64,000 nt of DNA from Pseudidiomarina terrestris (GCF_030466405.1 NZ_JAGGJF010000006.1:1-64000); one strand, 5' to 3'; positions 37,210 through 47,419 are shown, numbered from the stretch's first letter. Numbers and translations are program-made. Notes: generated by a model from the sequence alone, not told the origin.

Positions 37210-37936
37210 GTTCCAACTCCTGTTGTTTTATCCGTCCTGGTTCCAGCCCTTTGGTCGCTAGCAGTGCCCGCAGCACTCTTGAGCGGTATTCCCGTCGATA
37301 CAGTACCGATACGACCACCACCGTCGAAGCAACAAACAACACCGGATGCAGAAACCAGCATAGAAATGCCAGCGCAAAGTAATAGGCCCGTAAACCATTA
37401 TTGTATTCATGTCCGGCCTGATCAAATACCTTCGCCGCCTGCCGGGCAAAGGTATCACGCTGCTCGTCAGAAAAATCGGTGCTGCGATACTGCGGTGCAG
37501 CGCCTAGCAATACCGAAACAAAACCAAACTGGCGTATCGCCCAGGTGAATTTGAAAAATGCGAAAACAAAGATAAGCGCCAGACACGCAAGTTTAAATTG
37601 CACTTTGTCCGAAGAGGTTGCTGCAGTGAAGGGCAAAGACTCCAGCACAATGACCACCTTATCCGCTGACGCTAATAAGGTGAGCACACCCGCTAACACC
37701 AGCACGGTTGATGAGGCAAAAAAGGTCACCACTCGCTCGACATTACCCAAAAGCGCCGCATCAGCGATCTGGTGCTCTTTGCGCGTCAAGGTCATCATCC
37801 AGTCAATTCGTAACTGGCGTAAAATATGGGACAAGCTATAGGTGGTGCGGGCACGAATTCTGGCAAATTGGGTGTAGAAAACCCAAACTGAAACAAAAAA
37901 TGCCAGAGTTACAATATCGAGTGTCGTTAAACTCAT
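37196..37936 (-). CDS. DUF599 membrane protein
   Basis: Inner-membrane protein of 246 residues with about four hydrophobic helices and the DUF599 signature: WMMTLTRKEHQIADAALLGNVERVVTFFASSTVL (residues 45-78) and YNNGLRAYYFALAFLCWFLHP near residue 195. No function is known for the family. It precedes astE and overlaps it by 14 bases, so co-expression is likely. Confidence 0.85.
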   Translation of the reverse strand: MSLTTLDIVTLAFFVSVWVFYTQFARIRARTTYSLSHILRQLRIDWMMTLTRKEHQIADAALLGNVERVVTFFASSTVLVLAGVLTLLASADKVVIVLESLPFTAATSSDKVQFKLACLALIFVFAFFKFTWAIRQFGFVSVLLGAAPQYRSTDFSDEQRDTFARQAAKVFDQAGHEYNNGLRAYYFALAFLCWFLHPVLFVASTVVVVSVLYRREYRSRVLRALLATKGLEPGRIKQQELEREVE

Positions 37937-37966
37937 GCTATTGACCTTGCGCTGACAGCATTAGTG

Positions 37967-38003
37967 GAAGTCGCAACGGCCTGCAAAGCAACGCTGCGAC
38001 TTC
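37967..38003. repeat. hairpin between RND gene and DUF599 gene
   Basis: GAAGTCGCA (37967-37975) and TGCGACTTC (37995-38003) are perfect inverted copies around a 19-base loop. It follows the RND permease stop by about 30 bases. There is no T-tract on either side, so it may be a transcript-end stabiliser more than a standard terminator. Confidence 0.55.
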
Positions 38004-38033
38004 GTTCATCATTGTAAGGTCTCTAGTTTACCA

Positions 38034-41000
38034 TTATGTGACGGCATTGTCCGAGTCGGATTTTGGTGCTGGCTTTTCAGCCAGACCGTACCAGGACAGC
38101 ATGGTTTTCACGCCGCGCTTGGTATCATCGAGGATGAGATACAAACATGGAATCAGCAACAAGGTGATGACGGTCGCAAATAAAATACCAAACGCCAGCG
38201 ATATCGCCATCGGTATAACCATCTTCGCTTGCAGACTCTTCTCTAACACGATCGGTAACAGGCCAAAGAAAGTGGTTAAGCTGGTCAGGATAATCGCCCG
38301 GAAACGCGCCGCCCCGGCATCCTGTACCGCGGTCCGTAACGCGACCCCTTCTTTGCGTGCCTGGTTGACGTAGTCCACCATGACCAGAGAGTCATTTACC
38401 ACAACACCGGCCAGGGCGATGATACCAAACAAACTCAGGATCGAAATTGGCATCCCCAATATCCAGTGGCCGACGACTGCACCTATCATTCCGAACGGAA
38501 TCACCGACATAATGATCAGCGGTTGGCTGTAAGACTTCAATGGAATTGCCATTAGCGCATAAATCGCAAACAACGCCAGCATAAAACCGATCGCCAATGA
38601 GCTGGTCGCTTCCGCCTCATCCTGAGACGCGCCCTCGAGCTGGAAACTCACTGACGGGTATTGGTCCAATATCGGCTGAATGTGGTTCTCGCGAACCTGC
38701 TGCACGACTTCAAACGGTTCAATCCGGTCCTTATCCACCCGCGCCCGCACATTTACTGACCGCTCGCGGTCAATACGGGTGATGGTGTTGTAGCCTTTGG
38801 CGAACCGAATCTCTGCCAATTCAGTAAAGGGAATGAGATCGCCGTTTGCCGTGCGCAGTTTCATATCTTCAAGGTTACCCACGGACTGACGCTCTTCCAG
38901 CGGGTAACGCACCATGACCCGAACTTCTTCATCACCGCGTTGTATACGCTGTGCCTCAGCACCGTAGAAGGCGTAGCGAACCTGATTAGCAAGATCACTT
39001 AAGGTAATGCCCATGGCCGTAGCCAGAGGCTTCAGCTCCAGGATGATCTCATCATTACCTGCGCCAAAGGTATCCTCAATATCGAACACACCATCGAATT
39101 GGCCTAAGGCTTCCTTAATCTGTTTCGCGGCTGCTGAAAGTTGGCCAAGATCATCGCCGGCCAACTGGAACTCGACATCAAAGCCGCCTCCACCGCCGAT
39201 GCTACCCTGGAAGTTAATAGCTTTCACGCCGGCAATTTCAGGTGTGGCTTCGCGCCAACGATTAATAATGGCAAAGCCATCAATGTCGCGCTCCTCACCT
39301 TTGGCTAACTCGCTCATCACCATGCCGTTGGTGGTGCCACTTAACCATGTCGTGGTATGACGAACGACATCTTCACCCTGTTCCTCTTTAACGTCCTCAT
39401 TTACTTTCATCAACGAGGCCGTCAATGTCTCCAGCGCATTGATGGTTGCTTCTTCCGACGAGCCTGGCTGCATTTCGATGCTGGTACGAATGAAGTCGCT
39501 TGGGATATTGGGGAAAAATACCCAGCGCACAACGCCGCCGCTGATCAAGCCGATCATCAAAATAAACATGGCGATGAACGACGCCAAAGTGGTATAGCGA
39601 TAGTGCAGACACTTTTTCAGGAAAGGACGATAGTAACGCTCAACAAATACCCGCAGACTATCCGATATTTTATTCCGGACACGTTGAAAAGCATTCTGTT
39701 TTTCATTGCCGGATTTACTGAATTTCATCGCCGCAATGTGCGCTGGAAGAATTAATTTCGACTCCACCAGTGAGAAGGCAAGACAGAGAATAACCACTAT
39801 CGCAATGGACTCCCAAATTGCCCCCATACCACCATCCACCATCAGCATGGGGATGAACGCAACCATAGTGGTCAGAACCCCGAAGGTTGCTGGGATGGCA
39901 ACTTTTTTGGCGCCCCGCACCACGTTATCAGTGGTTTTGCCGTATTTCTCAATTTCAGAGTAGGCACTTTCCCCGATGACGATGGCGTCATCGACCACAA
40001 TACCGAGTACCAGTATGAAGCCAAACAGACTGATCATGTTGATGGAAATATCAAACATCGGCAGTGGCATCAGGGCAATGGTTCCCAGGAAGCAGATAGG
40101 AATACCGATCATGACCCAAAATGCCAAGCGCAGCTGCAAAAAGAGCGACAGCATCAGAAATACCAGCAAACCACCGTAGATCATATTGTCCGTCATCAGA
40201 TCCAGACGGCCCTGCAGGTAATATGAGGAGTCTCCCCAATGGGCGACTTTAATTTCCGGCGGCAATTCTTTCTGTTTGCGATCGATATAATTACGCACCA
40301 CTTCAGCCACGGCCAGGTCATTCTGATCGCCCACAGAATTGACTTTAACAAAGGTCGCGGGCTTGCCATCAAAGCGCGTAAACCGTCGACGCTCAATAAA
40401 TTCATCTTTCACCTGAGCGATGTCGCCAAGGGTCAGGCGGGTACCATCGGGTCGGTTAATGAGAACAATATTCTCGTATTCCTCACCAAAGTAAGCCTGA
40501 TTATTGGCACGCAACAAAATGTCGCCGTTAGGCGTCCGGATAGAGCCGCCGGCAACGTCGATGGAGGTCCCGCGAACCGCATTTACAACCTGCTGGAAGG
40601 TCAGGTTATAGCGCTGCAGATCCTGCTCTGAGATCTCAATTGAGATCTGATAGTCCCGGGCACCGACAACCTCTACTTTGGTTACCCCACCTATCGATTT
40701 CAGGTCGTCTCGGATCGACTTCGCCAGTTCCTTCTGGCTGCGCTCAGTCATATCACCGTAAACACTTATCCAAATGACTTCACGTTGCGGGCGCACCCGA
40801 TAAATATTTGGGTTCTCAATTTGCTGTGGGAAGTTCGGGATCGCGTCCACGAGCATTTTTACTTCGTCCATGACCACCTGCGGGTCATAGCCACTTTCTA
40901 CTTCAACGGAAACAGAGCCTCCGCCTTCCCGTGCTGTTGACACAATACGCTCAACGCCATCGACGTCTTCGAGTGCGTCTTCAATGAGCACCAGAACACC

Positions 41001-41222
41001 CTGCTCCACTTCTTGTGGCGCAGCGCCCGGGAACGGAACCTGAATACTGATGTTATTCAGTTCGATTTCAGGAAACATCTGTTTGCGAACTTGCGACACC
41101 ATAAAAATACCCGTGATGATGATTAACAACATCAGCAGGTTAGCGGCGACACGGTTATTCGCCCACCAGGCGATGAGACCCGTCTCTTTGTTTGGCTCAG
41201 GAGCTTGATTTGGCATTGGCAT
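38034..41222 (-). CDS. RND efflux permease (HAE1/AcrB type)
   Basis: Inner-membrane proton-driven pump of 1062 residues with the RND layout: a helix at residue 20, large periplasmic loops, and helices 2-6 and 8-12. The sequence LGIVVDDAIVIGESAY carries the paired Asp of helix 4 that relays protons, and FFGLLPIVL is in the C-terminal half. It works as a trimer with the adaptor encoded 12 bases upstream and an outer-membrane TolC-type channel that is not in the window. Substrates are not predictable from sequence. Transcription starts before the adaptor gene. Confidence 0.93.
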   Translation of the reverse strand: MPMPNQAPEPNKETGLIAWWANNRVAANLLMLLIIITGIFMVSQVRKQMFPEIELNNISIQVPFPGAAPQEVEQGVLVLIEDALEDVDGVERIVSTAREGGGSVSVEVESGYDPQVVMDEVKMLVDAIPNFPQQIENPNIYRVRPQREVIWISVYGDMTERSQKELAKSIRDDLKSIGGVTKVEVVGARDYQISIEISEQDLQRYNLTFQQVVNAVRGTSIDVAGGSIRTPNGDILLRANNQAYFGEEYENIVLINRPDGTRLTLGDIAQVKDEFIERRRFTRFDGKPATFVKVNSVGDQNDLAVAEVVRNYIDRKQKELPPEIKVAHWGDSSYYLQGRLDLMTDNMIYGGLLVFLMLSLFLQLRLAFWVMIGIPICFLGTIALMPLPMFDISINMISLFGFILVLGIVVDDAIVIGESAYSEIEKYGKTTDNVVRGAKKVAIPATFGVLTTMVAFIPMLMVDGGMGAIWESIAIVVILCLAFSLVESKLILPAHIAAMKFSKSGNEKQNAFQRVRNKISDSLRVFVERYYRPFLKKCLHYRYTTLASFIAMFILMIGLISGGVVRWVFFPNIPSDFIRTSIEMQPGSSEEATINALETLTASLMKVNEDVKEEQGEDVVRHTTTWLSGTTNGMVMSELAKGEERDIDGFAIINRWREATPEIAGVKAINFQGSIGGGGGFDVEFQLAGDDLGQLSAAAKQIKEALGQFDGVFDIEDTFGAGNDEIILELKPLATAMGITLSDLANQVRYAFYGAEAQRIQRGDEEVRVMVRYPLEERQSVGNLEDMKLRTANGDLIPFTELAEIRFAKGYNTITRIDRERSVNVRARVDKDRIEPFEVVQQVRENHIQPILDQYPSVSFQLEGASQDEAEATSSLAIGFMLALFAIYALMAIPLKSYSQPLIIMSVIPFGMIGAVVGHWILGMPISILSLFGIIALAGVVVNDSLVMVDYVNQARKEGVALRTAVQDAGAARFRAIILTSLTTFFGLLPIVLEKSLQAKMVIPMAISLAFGILFATVITLLLIPCLYLILDDTKRGVKTMLSWYGLAEKPAPKSDSDNAVT

Positions 41223-41233
41223 GGTTTTCGTCC

Positions 41234-42481
41234 TTACTCGTCAGCTGAGCTATCAGAAGACGCACTGTTCACTGCGTTCGACTCATTGGAGTCACCTGAA
41301 CCTTCCATTTGCTCGGGTAAGGGGTCGCTGGGTAAACGTACTTTCATACTCGGCAGTGCATTACTGAGCTGCGTCAATACTACGGTATCGCCTGGGTTCA
41401 GTCCCTCGCTCACGATGACCTGATTCTCTTCAGCACGCAGCACCTCAACATGAGTACGCTGCAAGCGACGGTCCTCGCCGACTAACCAGACATTGCCATC
41501 TGCGGTGAGTGCGTAACGCGGGATCCGGTAGACGTTCTCGACGAAAATCCCTTCGATCTCAAGCGCCACAAACCGACCGAAGCGCAAGATATGCTCATGA
41601 CTCTGGCCGTTGCGATTATAAGGGTCGCGCACCTCAACCACACCGTAGATAACGCGGCTTGAACTATCGAGTACGCCTTCACTGCGCACCAGTTTCCCTT
41701 GCCAGAAATAGTTCTGTCCTGCCACTTGCGAGGTCAAACGCACCTCAGGAAAATCTGCGGTCTGCCCTGCTTCCGGAAGGTTAAGATAGGCCAGATCGCG
41801 GTCGCTCAGTGGCACCCGTACTTCGGCGACTTCAGTCCCCATCATCTGGGCAATCTGACTACCCACATTCACGTACTGCCCTAAATCAACGCCTTTGCTT
41901 TGTAAAACACCATCGAAAGGCGCACGTACGATAGTGCGATCCAGATCCCGTTGCGCTTTAGCAACAGCGGCTTCCGCGGATTGCATGGCGGCTACAGCGC
42001 TGGCGACCTGAGGTTTACGTAAACCTAAGTCTGGAATCTCGCCTAATTGCAGAGACTCCCATTCTTCCCGAGCCACTTCCGCACGTGCACTTTCTTCCGC
42101 TAAAGCCGCCTTTGCCTGAGCCAGATTGGCTTTAGCATTTTGCAGCGCAACTTCATAGTCGCGACTGTCAATTTTTAACAACATGTCGCCTTTTTTGAAA
42201 AAGCCACCGTTGTGGAAGTTCGTTGCCGTTTCAATCACCTGCCCACTGACCTGAGCAATCAGGTTGGTGGTCTGCTTGGGCATCACATTCCCCTGCCCAC
42301 TTACCAGCAGGTTGATGCTCTCTGGTTCCGCCTGTTGTACCTCCACCAGCACCGCAGGACGTTCCTTTGCCCGCATCGGCAGTTGGGGTCGCAGCATGCT
42401 CAACGCCATAACTAAGGCTACAGCGACAAGAATTATAATAGGCGGCAAGAGCGCACGTTTTTTGAAAGTCATCGAGATCAT
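41234..42481 (-). CDS. RND periplasmic adaptor (MFP)
   Basis: Membrane-fusion protein of 415 residues. One N-terminal helix (LLPPIIILVAVALVMALSML), a lipoyl-like domain (VSGQVIETATNFHNGGFFKKGDMLLKID in residues 75-102), a coiled-coil hairpin (residues 110-180) and a beta-barrel (RTIVRAPFDGVLQSKGVDLGQYV) follow the standard order; the last 30 residues are Ser/Glu/Asn-rich. It links the RND permease to an outer-membrane channel. The start at 42481 or the ATG at 42472 are both possible. A 25-bp palindrome lies just upstream. Confidence 0.92.
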   Translation of the reverse strand: MISMTFKKRALLPPIIILVAVALVMALSMLRPQLPMRAKERPAVLVEVQQAEPESINLLVSGQGNVMPKQTTNLIAQVSGQVIETATNFHNGGFFKKGDMLLKIDSRDYEVALQNAKANLAQAKAALAEESARAEVAREEWESLQLGEIPDLGLRKPQVASAVAAMQSAEAAVAKAQRDLDRTIVRAPFDGVLQSKGVDLGQYVNVGSQIAQMMGTEVAEVRVPLSDRDLAYLNLPEAGQTADFPEVRLTSQVAGQNYFWQGKLVRSEGVLDSSSRVIYGVVEVRDPYNRNGQSHEHILRFGRFVALEIEGIFVENVYRIPRYALTADGNVWLVGEDRRLQRTHVEVLRAEENQVIVSEGLNPGDTVVLTQLSNALPSMKVRLPSDPLPEQMEGSGDSNESNAVNSASSDSSADE

Positions 42482-42496
42482 TCCGGTTTAACATGA

Positions 42497-42521
42497 AGAT
42501 GGCGCATAGTATGCGCCATCT
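42497..42521. promoter_or_regulatory. 25-bp perfect palindrome before RND operon
   Basis: AGATGGCGCATA (42497-42508) and TATGCGCCATCT (42510-42521) are perfect inverted 12-base arms around one central base. It ends 15 bases before the adaptor ATG. A TetR-type operator for the pump is the most likely reading; as RNA it would form a strong hairpin in the leader, but there is no T-tract. Confidence 0.6.
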
Positions 42522-42571
42522 ATGAGGGATTATTAAGACAGATTATGTTGCGAGTTGTAACAACTGAAACA

Positions 42572-44539
42572 TTAACCGTTCAGTAAGTAACTTTCACCGG
42601 CCTCAATCGCCCGTGGTCCGCCAGCTAGCAGCACGACGTCGCCTTTTTGCAGTTTAAAATCGCCGTGCACTTCGCTGAACTCATCACTGCCACGACGCAC
42701 AGATTTCACCTGAATGGCTAGCTCATCCAGGCCAAGTTGGGCAAGCTCCTTGCCACAGGCATAGGCGTTGTCGGACAACTGCACAGCGTGTAAGAACTGC
42801 AACCGATCGATTTTTTCCGGATCCATATCCGTGGTTTCGCCCGGATAGAAGCCATGCATATCGCCGTAATGGGAACGCCGCGCCTGATCCAGCCGGGCCA
42901 GAATACGGCGGATTGGAATGCCAGTACGGCTTAAGATCTGAGACACTAACATGAGGCTTGCCTCTAAGGTGTCCGGAACCACCTGGGTCGCCCCGGCGTT
43001 CATCATGTCTTCCAGGCGCAAATCATCCCGCGAGCGTACAATGACCTCGGCGTGTTCGTTGATCTCACGAATGGCTTTCAGTACTTCCAGAGCTTTTTGA
43101 TCTTCAGCAAAGGTGATGATAATCAGCTCTACCTGGTCGGCATGTACCGCTTTCAGAATATCGCGGCGGGCGCCATCACCAAAAAATACATTGGCACCAC
43201 CGGCAATAGCCTCCTGCACTCGCTTACTATCGTGATCAATAGCCAGATGCGGAATTTGTTCGTTGGTCAGGAAGCGACTGACGGTTTGTCCTACCCGCCC
43301 AAAGCCAAGCACCAGTACCCGCTTCGGCTCAGAGACGTCAGGTTGTTGAATATCGTCAGCGGCGGTCGTTTTAACTTTTCTCAGCAAGGGTTTAACCAGC
43401 TCACGGCAGCGTTGAATAATAACCGGTGTTACTGCCATACCCAGCACACCAACCCCGACCAGGAGCGAGGCGATATCCTGCGGCAGGAGCGCAAAAGAAA
43501 GTGCGAGCGAGACCAATACAAAACCAAACTCGCCCATTTGGAACAGCATCAGGCCGGCGCCCCAGGCATCTTCTTCGCGTTCATCCATAAAGCCTGCCAG
43601 AGCGCGGATGACCAGCATTTTGATTAAGCCAATGAGGACCACACCCAGCGCAATCCAGTGCAGGTTGTTTAAAAACACCATCAGGTTCAGCTGCATGCCG
43701 ACGGTAATAAAAAACAAGCCCATCAAAATGTCCCGAAACGGACGAATATCCGCCTCGAGCTGGTGTTTATACTTACTCTCGCCTAGCATCATGCCCGCCA
43801 GAAATGCGCCTAAGGCCATCGACAGTCCGAATAAATGGGTCATGCCCCCTGCCACCAGCGCCACCAGCAAGGTGGCGAGAACAAAAAGTTCATCGGTGCG
43901 CAGTCGAGCGATCTCGCGGAAGATATGCGGCAGTACCCATTTTCCGATCGCCATCAACAGCACCACTACGCCAGCGCCTTTCAGGAGCGCAATACCAAGA
44001 CTCTCCCAAATACTTACTTCAACCGAAGTGCTGGCCAGTAACGGGATAATAATCAGCATCGGGACCACGGCAATATCCTGGAACAATAGGACAGCAACCG
44101 TGGCCTGGCCTTTACGGGTCGTTAACTGAGAAGACTCGCCAAGTTGTTTGATGACGACAGCGGTAGAACTCAGCGCTAAGGTACCACCGATCACCATCGC
44201 CGCGATCCAGTCAGCAGTGAACAGATAGGCCAAACCGGCAAAGAGCAAGGAACAGATCACCACTTGCCCGGCGCCAAGACCAAATACCAGGCGCCGCATA
44301 GCAATCATTTTTGGCAATGAGAACTCAAGCCCCAGTGAGAACAGTAGCAGCACCACACCCAGTTCGGCGATAAAGTGGTATTCATCAGGATCTTTAATCC
44401 AGGCGGTAACATCAGGACCGGCGACAATCCCGGCGACCAGGTAGGCTAAAATTGCCGGTAATTTGATCCGCCGAAAGGCCCAGACTAAAACTACGGCAAT
44501 GGCGAGTAATAATAAGACGTCTGCGAAAGCTCCGTTCAC
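42572..44539 (-). CDS. KefB/KefC-like cation:proton antiporter
   Basis: CPA2-family membrane protein of 655 residues. About twelve helices (residues 5-380, with SLGLEFSLPKM and GALSSTAVVIKQLGESSQL-type motifs) are followed by a TrkA-N domain with the nucleotide loop VLGFGRVGQTVSRFL (near residue 405) and a C-terminal TrkA-C domain (ELAQLGLDELAIQVKSVRRG). It exchanges K+ or Na+ for H+, in KefC under glutathione control. I chose GTG at 44539, which overlaps the EamA stop and has AGAGGA upstream. Confidence 0.9.
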   Translation of the reverse strand: MNGAFADVLLLLAIAVVLVWAFRRIKLPAILAYLVAGIVAGPDVTAWIKDPDEYHFIAELGVVLLLFSLGLEFSLPKMIAMRRLVFGLGAGQVVICSLLFAGLAYLFTADWIAAMVIGGTLALSSTAVVIKQLGESSQLTTRKGQATVAVLLFQDIAVVPMLIIIPLLASTSVEVSIWESLGIALLKGAGVVVLLMAIGKWVLPHIFREIARLRTDELFVLATLLVALVAGGMTHLFGLSMALGAFLAGMMLGESKYKHQLEADIRPFRDILMGLFFITVGMQLNLMVFLNNLHWIALGVVLIGLIKMLVIRALAGFMDEREEDAWGAGLMLFQMGEFGFVLVSLALSFALLPQDIASLLVGVGVLGMAVTPVIIQRCRELVKPLLRKVKTTAADDIQQPDVSEPKRVLVLGFGRVGQTVSRFLTNEQIPHLAIDHDSKRVQEAIAGGANVFFGDGARRDILKAVHADQVELIIITFAEDQKALEVLKAIREINEHAEVIVRSRDDLRLEDMMNAGATQVVPDTLEASLMLVSQILSRTGIPIRRILARLDQARRSHYGDMHGFYPGETTDMDPEKIDRLQFLHAVQLSDNAYACGKELAQLGLDELAIQVKSVRRGSDEFSEVHGDFKLQKGDVVLLAGGPRAIEAGESYLLNG

Positions 44540-45435
44540 GTTGATTTCCTCTGAAGATAGAGACCTAAACAAATCAAGCTTAAGCCGATAACCGTGCTCA
44601 CTTGGATAACTTCGCCAAGTATAGAGTAAATAAGTAACAGACTGATGAATGGGCTAAGAAAAATCAACATTGACAGCTGCGAAGTTTTCTCGGCCGTGCG
44701 CATTGCCGTTAACCACAGCAGAAAGGTCACGCCCATCTCAAACATGCCCACATAGCCCGCCGCCAACCATGCCCGCCACTCGGTCCAGGGCAACGGCCGT
44801 GGGTCGAGCGCCACTGCTACCGCCAGGGCGATGGTACCGAAAGCAAAACACCAGAACATCGCTGGAATGGGGGCATCAGTATTTTTAGTGTTGATCAGCC
44901 AGTAGCTTGCCCAAAGTAGCGTACTTAACAGCGCTAAGCCAATTCCCAGCCAATTGGTTTGGGAAAAGTCCCAGTGCCCGCCAGTTGCGATCAGCACCAC
45001 ACCGGCATAAGCCACCACCATAGCTACCAACTCCCGTAAGCTAAGCCGTTGCTGCAACATGGGCACGGCTAGCAATGCCATGGTAATCGCCCAGGTATAA
45101 TTGATCGCCTGCGCCTGCTGCGCCGGTAATTGATCATAGGCTGCGAAAAGCACCCAATAGTAGATAAAAGGATTGAGCAGCCCTTGCAGACAATAAAACA
45201 GCCAACGCTGCCGCCCCAGCGCCATGGTCTCCCGGAAGCGGCCCTGCCACATGAGTAACAGGAAAAAAATCAGGGTACTGATCAGGGCTCCTAAGAACAG
45301 CAAATGCAGAGGGGATAGATAGGTCAGCGCAATTTTAAAGGCGGTCGCCACCGTTGACCATAGCCCTACCGCAGCTATCCCAAAGGCCAAGGCACGCTTT
45401 TGATTTTTTACAAGCGGAGCTGGACCAGCTGTCAT
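44536..45435 (-). CDS. EamA/DMT-family transporter
   Basis: Drug/metabolite transporter of 299 residues with ten predicted helices in two EamA repeats (about residues 18-145 and 160-290), for example NYTWAITMALLAVPMLQQRL in the first. These proteins export amino acids or other metabolites. I chose the ATG at 45435 because GAGGAG is just before it; the tilS stop is 13 bases upstream. It overlaps the antiporter gene by 4 bases, so tilS, this gene and the antiporter are probably co-transcribed. Confidence 0.88.
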   Translation of the reverse strand: MTAGPAPLVKNQKRALAFGIAAVGLWSTVATAFKIALTYLSPLHLLFLGALISTLIFFLLLMWQGRFRETMALGRQRWLFYCLQGLLNPFIYYWVLFAAYDQLPAQQAQAINYTWAITMALLAVPMLQQRLSLRELVAMVVAYAGVVLIATGGHWDFSQTNWLGIGLALLSTLLWASYWLINTKNTDAPIPAMFWCFAFGTIALAVAVALDPRPLPWTEWRAWLAAGYVGMFEMGVTFLLWLTAMRTAEKTSQLSMLIFLSPFISLLLIYSILGEVIQVSTVIGLSLICLGLYLQRKST

Positions 45436-45448
45436 AGTGAGCTCCTCG

Positions 45449-46456
45449 CTAAACGGCCGGGCGTTGTTCCAGGACAAGGTGGCGTGACGGTGTACGCTTC
45501 ACGATGAAGTCGCCCCAGGCAACTTGCGGGCGTTTGTCATTTTGCGTATGAATCATCTGCAGCCGCAGTTGTTCCAGCTGCGCGTAAGATGGCATGCCAG
45601 CGCCCTGTTGCTCCAGCCATGCCCGTAGCAGTGCTCGCTGGCTGGCGGCGGAGTGAGACCGTAAAGGGTCAACGGCTAAGGCGCCAGCAGCATCCACATA
45701 GCTCGTTAACTGGTCTTGCAGTAACTCATCCAGTACCTGTTGCTGTTCAGCGCATAGGCGCGCGCTGCGCAGCACTGCATCGCCGAACTGCGGCCAGCGC
45801 TGCTCGAGTTTCGGCACGACCTCATGACGTAAGTAGTTGCGATCAATAGCAGTATCGAAATTGGTCTCATCCTCGATCCAATGCAGCTGATGCTGCCTGG
45901 CGTAGGCATAGATTTGCGCTTTACTAACCCCCAGTAGCGGCCTTAGCCAGCGTTGCTGAGCTTTTTGCTGCGTTCCTGGCCGCGAGCTCAGCTGTGCCAT
46001 TGCCGCCAGACCTTTTGGACCAGCGCCTCGTTTAAGCTGGAGTAAAAACGTCTCAATTTGATCATTGCGATGCTGACCCAGCAGAAATACCGCATCATCA
46101 CTGGCCAGCTCGCTCAGACGCTGGTAGCGAGCGTCCCGCCCTGCAGCCTCTTTACTGATACGTGAGCCCTGGCTGACCCGAAGCTGTTCACAATACATGG
46201 GGAAATTTCGCCGCTGGCAATCCTCCACCAGACTTTGCGCCCAGGCCCCTGATGAAGGGTGAAATTGATGATCAAGATGAATGGCTAAATAACTGAACTG
46301 AGGGTGTTCAGTGCGCCAGCGATCAAGTAAATCGAGAATGGTCTGCGAATCTGCGCCACCGCCTAAGCAAGCGATCAGCTGTTGCTGAGGGTGCAGCTCT
46401 ACCTCTTGCAGAGCTGCACAAAATTGCGGATATAAGTCGTTTGCCTCAGCACTCAC
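45449..46456 (-). CDS. tilS: tRNA(Ile)-lysidine synthase, short variant
   Basis: Cytosolic N-type ATP pyrophosphatase of 335 residues that changes C34 of tRNA-Ile(CAU) to lysidine so it reads AUA. The PP-loop reads GGGADS (residues 32-37), where most TilS proteins have SGGxDS, so the first Ser is Gly. The later parts are intact: HLDHQFHPSSG, GQHRNDQIETFLLQLKRGAGPKGLAAM and DETNFDTAIDRNYLRHEVVP are TilS landmarks. E. coli TilS has 432 residues; the C-terminal TilS_C domain seems missing. It follows accA by 6 bases. Confidence 0.88.
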   Translation of the reverse strand: MSAEANDLYPQFCAALQEVELHPQQQLIACLGGGADSQTILDLLDRWRTEHPQFSYLAIHLDHQFHPSSGAWAQSLVEDCQRRNFPMYCEQLRVSQGSRISKEAAGRDARYQRLSELASDDAVFLLGQHRNDQIETFLLQLKRGAGPKGLAAMAQLSSRPGTQQKAQQRWLRPLLGVSKAQIYAYARQHQLHWIEDETNFDTAIDRNYLRHEVVPKLEQRWPQFGDAVLRSARLCAEQQQVLDELLQDQLTSYVDAAGALAVDPLRSHSAASQRALLRAWLEQQGAGMPSYAQLEQLRLQMIHTQNDKRPQVAWGDFIVKRTPSRHLVLEQRPAV

Positions 46457-46462
46457 AAGGGA

Positions 46463-47419
46463 CTAACAATAACCAAATGACATGAGCTTCTGATAGCGTT
46501 GCTCAAGTAAAGCAGTGCGATCCAGGCCTTTCAGTTCACCTAAATCTTTGAGCAGGCGTTGTTTCAGCCGTTGCGCCATTTCCTCAGCGTCGCGATGCGC
46601 GCCACCCAGAGGTTCTTCGATGATCGCATCGATCAGGCCCAGCTCGAGGCTGCGACCAGCAGTCACCCCCATAGCTTCAGCAGCAATCGGGGCTTTGTCC
46701 GCGCTTTTCCAGAGAATTGAGGCGCAGCCTTCTGGCGAGATCACTGAGTACGTTGAGTACTGCAACATGTTCACCCGGTCGCCGACGCCAATGGCCAGAG
46801 CTCCACCTGAACCACCTTCACCAATAACGGTACAGACGATCGGCACATTCAAACGCGCCATCACTTTCAGGTTTCGTGCAATAGCTTCAGATTGCCCACG
46901 CTCTTCTGCACCAATTCCCGGATAGGCCCCGGGGGTGTCGATAAAGGTGATGATAGGCATTTTGAAGCGTTCAGCCATTTCCATCAGGCGCATGGCTTTG
47001 CGATAACCTTCAGGCTTGGGCATACCAAAGTTACGACGAATCTTTTCTTTCGTCTCACGACCTTTCTGATGGCCGATAATCATTACCGGCTGACCATCAA
47101 GGCGGGCAGTCCCGCCGACAATGGCGCGGTCGTTCGCAAACGCGCGGTCACCGGCCAGCTCATCAAAGTCCGTAAAGATGGACTGGATATAATCAAGCGT
47201 GTAAGGGCGCATCGGATGACGCGCCATCTGGGCAACCTGCCAGGCGCCGAGATCGCCGAAAATTTTCTCGATTAATTGCTCGCGCTTTTCCTGTAGCTTG
47301 GCAATCTCTTCTTCAATAGAAATATCAAAGTCACCCTTTGCACCAACGGCTTTTAGTTCTTCGATTTGTGCTTGCAGTTCTGCAATGGGTTTTTCGAACT
47401 CTAAAAATTGCAAATTCAT
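46463..47419 (-). CDS. accA: acetyl-CoA carboxylase carboxyltransferase alpha
   Basis: Alpha subunit of 318 residues that, with AccD, moves the carboxyl group from biotin to acetyl-CoA to make malonyl-CoA. [18 protein letters not shown], the segment [13 protein letters not shown], and the acyl-CoA loop [19 protein letters not shown] are typical. The ATG at 47419 (GGGAGT upstream) gives the E. coli-like start MNLQFLEFE; seven more codons upstream are open but unneeded. It follows dnaE by about 40 bases, an order kept in many gammaproteobacteria. Confidence 0.96.
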   Translation of the reverse strand: MNLQFLEFEKPIAELQAQIEELKAVGAKGDFDISIEEEIAKLQEKREQLIEKIFGDLGAWQVAQMARHPMRPYTLDYIQSIFTDFDELAGDRAFANDRAIVGGTARLDGQPVMIIGHQKGRETKEKIRRNFGMPKPEGYRKAMRLMEMAERFKMPIITFIDTPGAYPGIGAEERGQSEAIARNLKVMARLNVPIVCTVIGEGGSGGALAIGVGDRVNMLQYSTYSVISPEGCASILWKSADKAPIAAEAMGVTAGRSLELGLIDAIIEEPLGGAHRDAEEMAQRLKQRLLKDLGELKGLDRTALLEQRYQKLMSFGYC

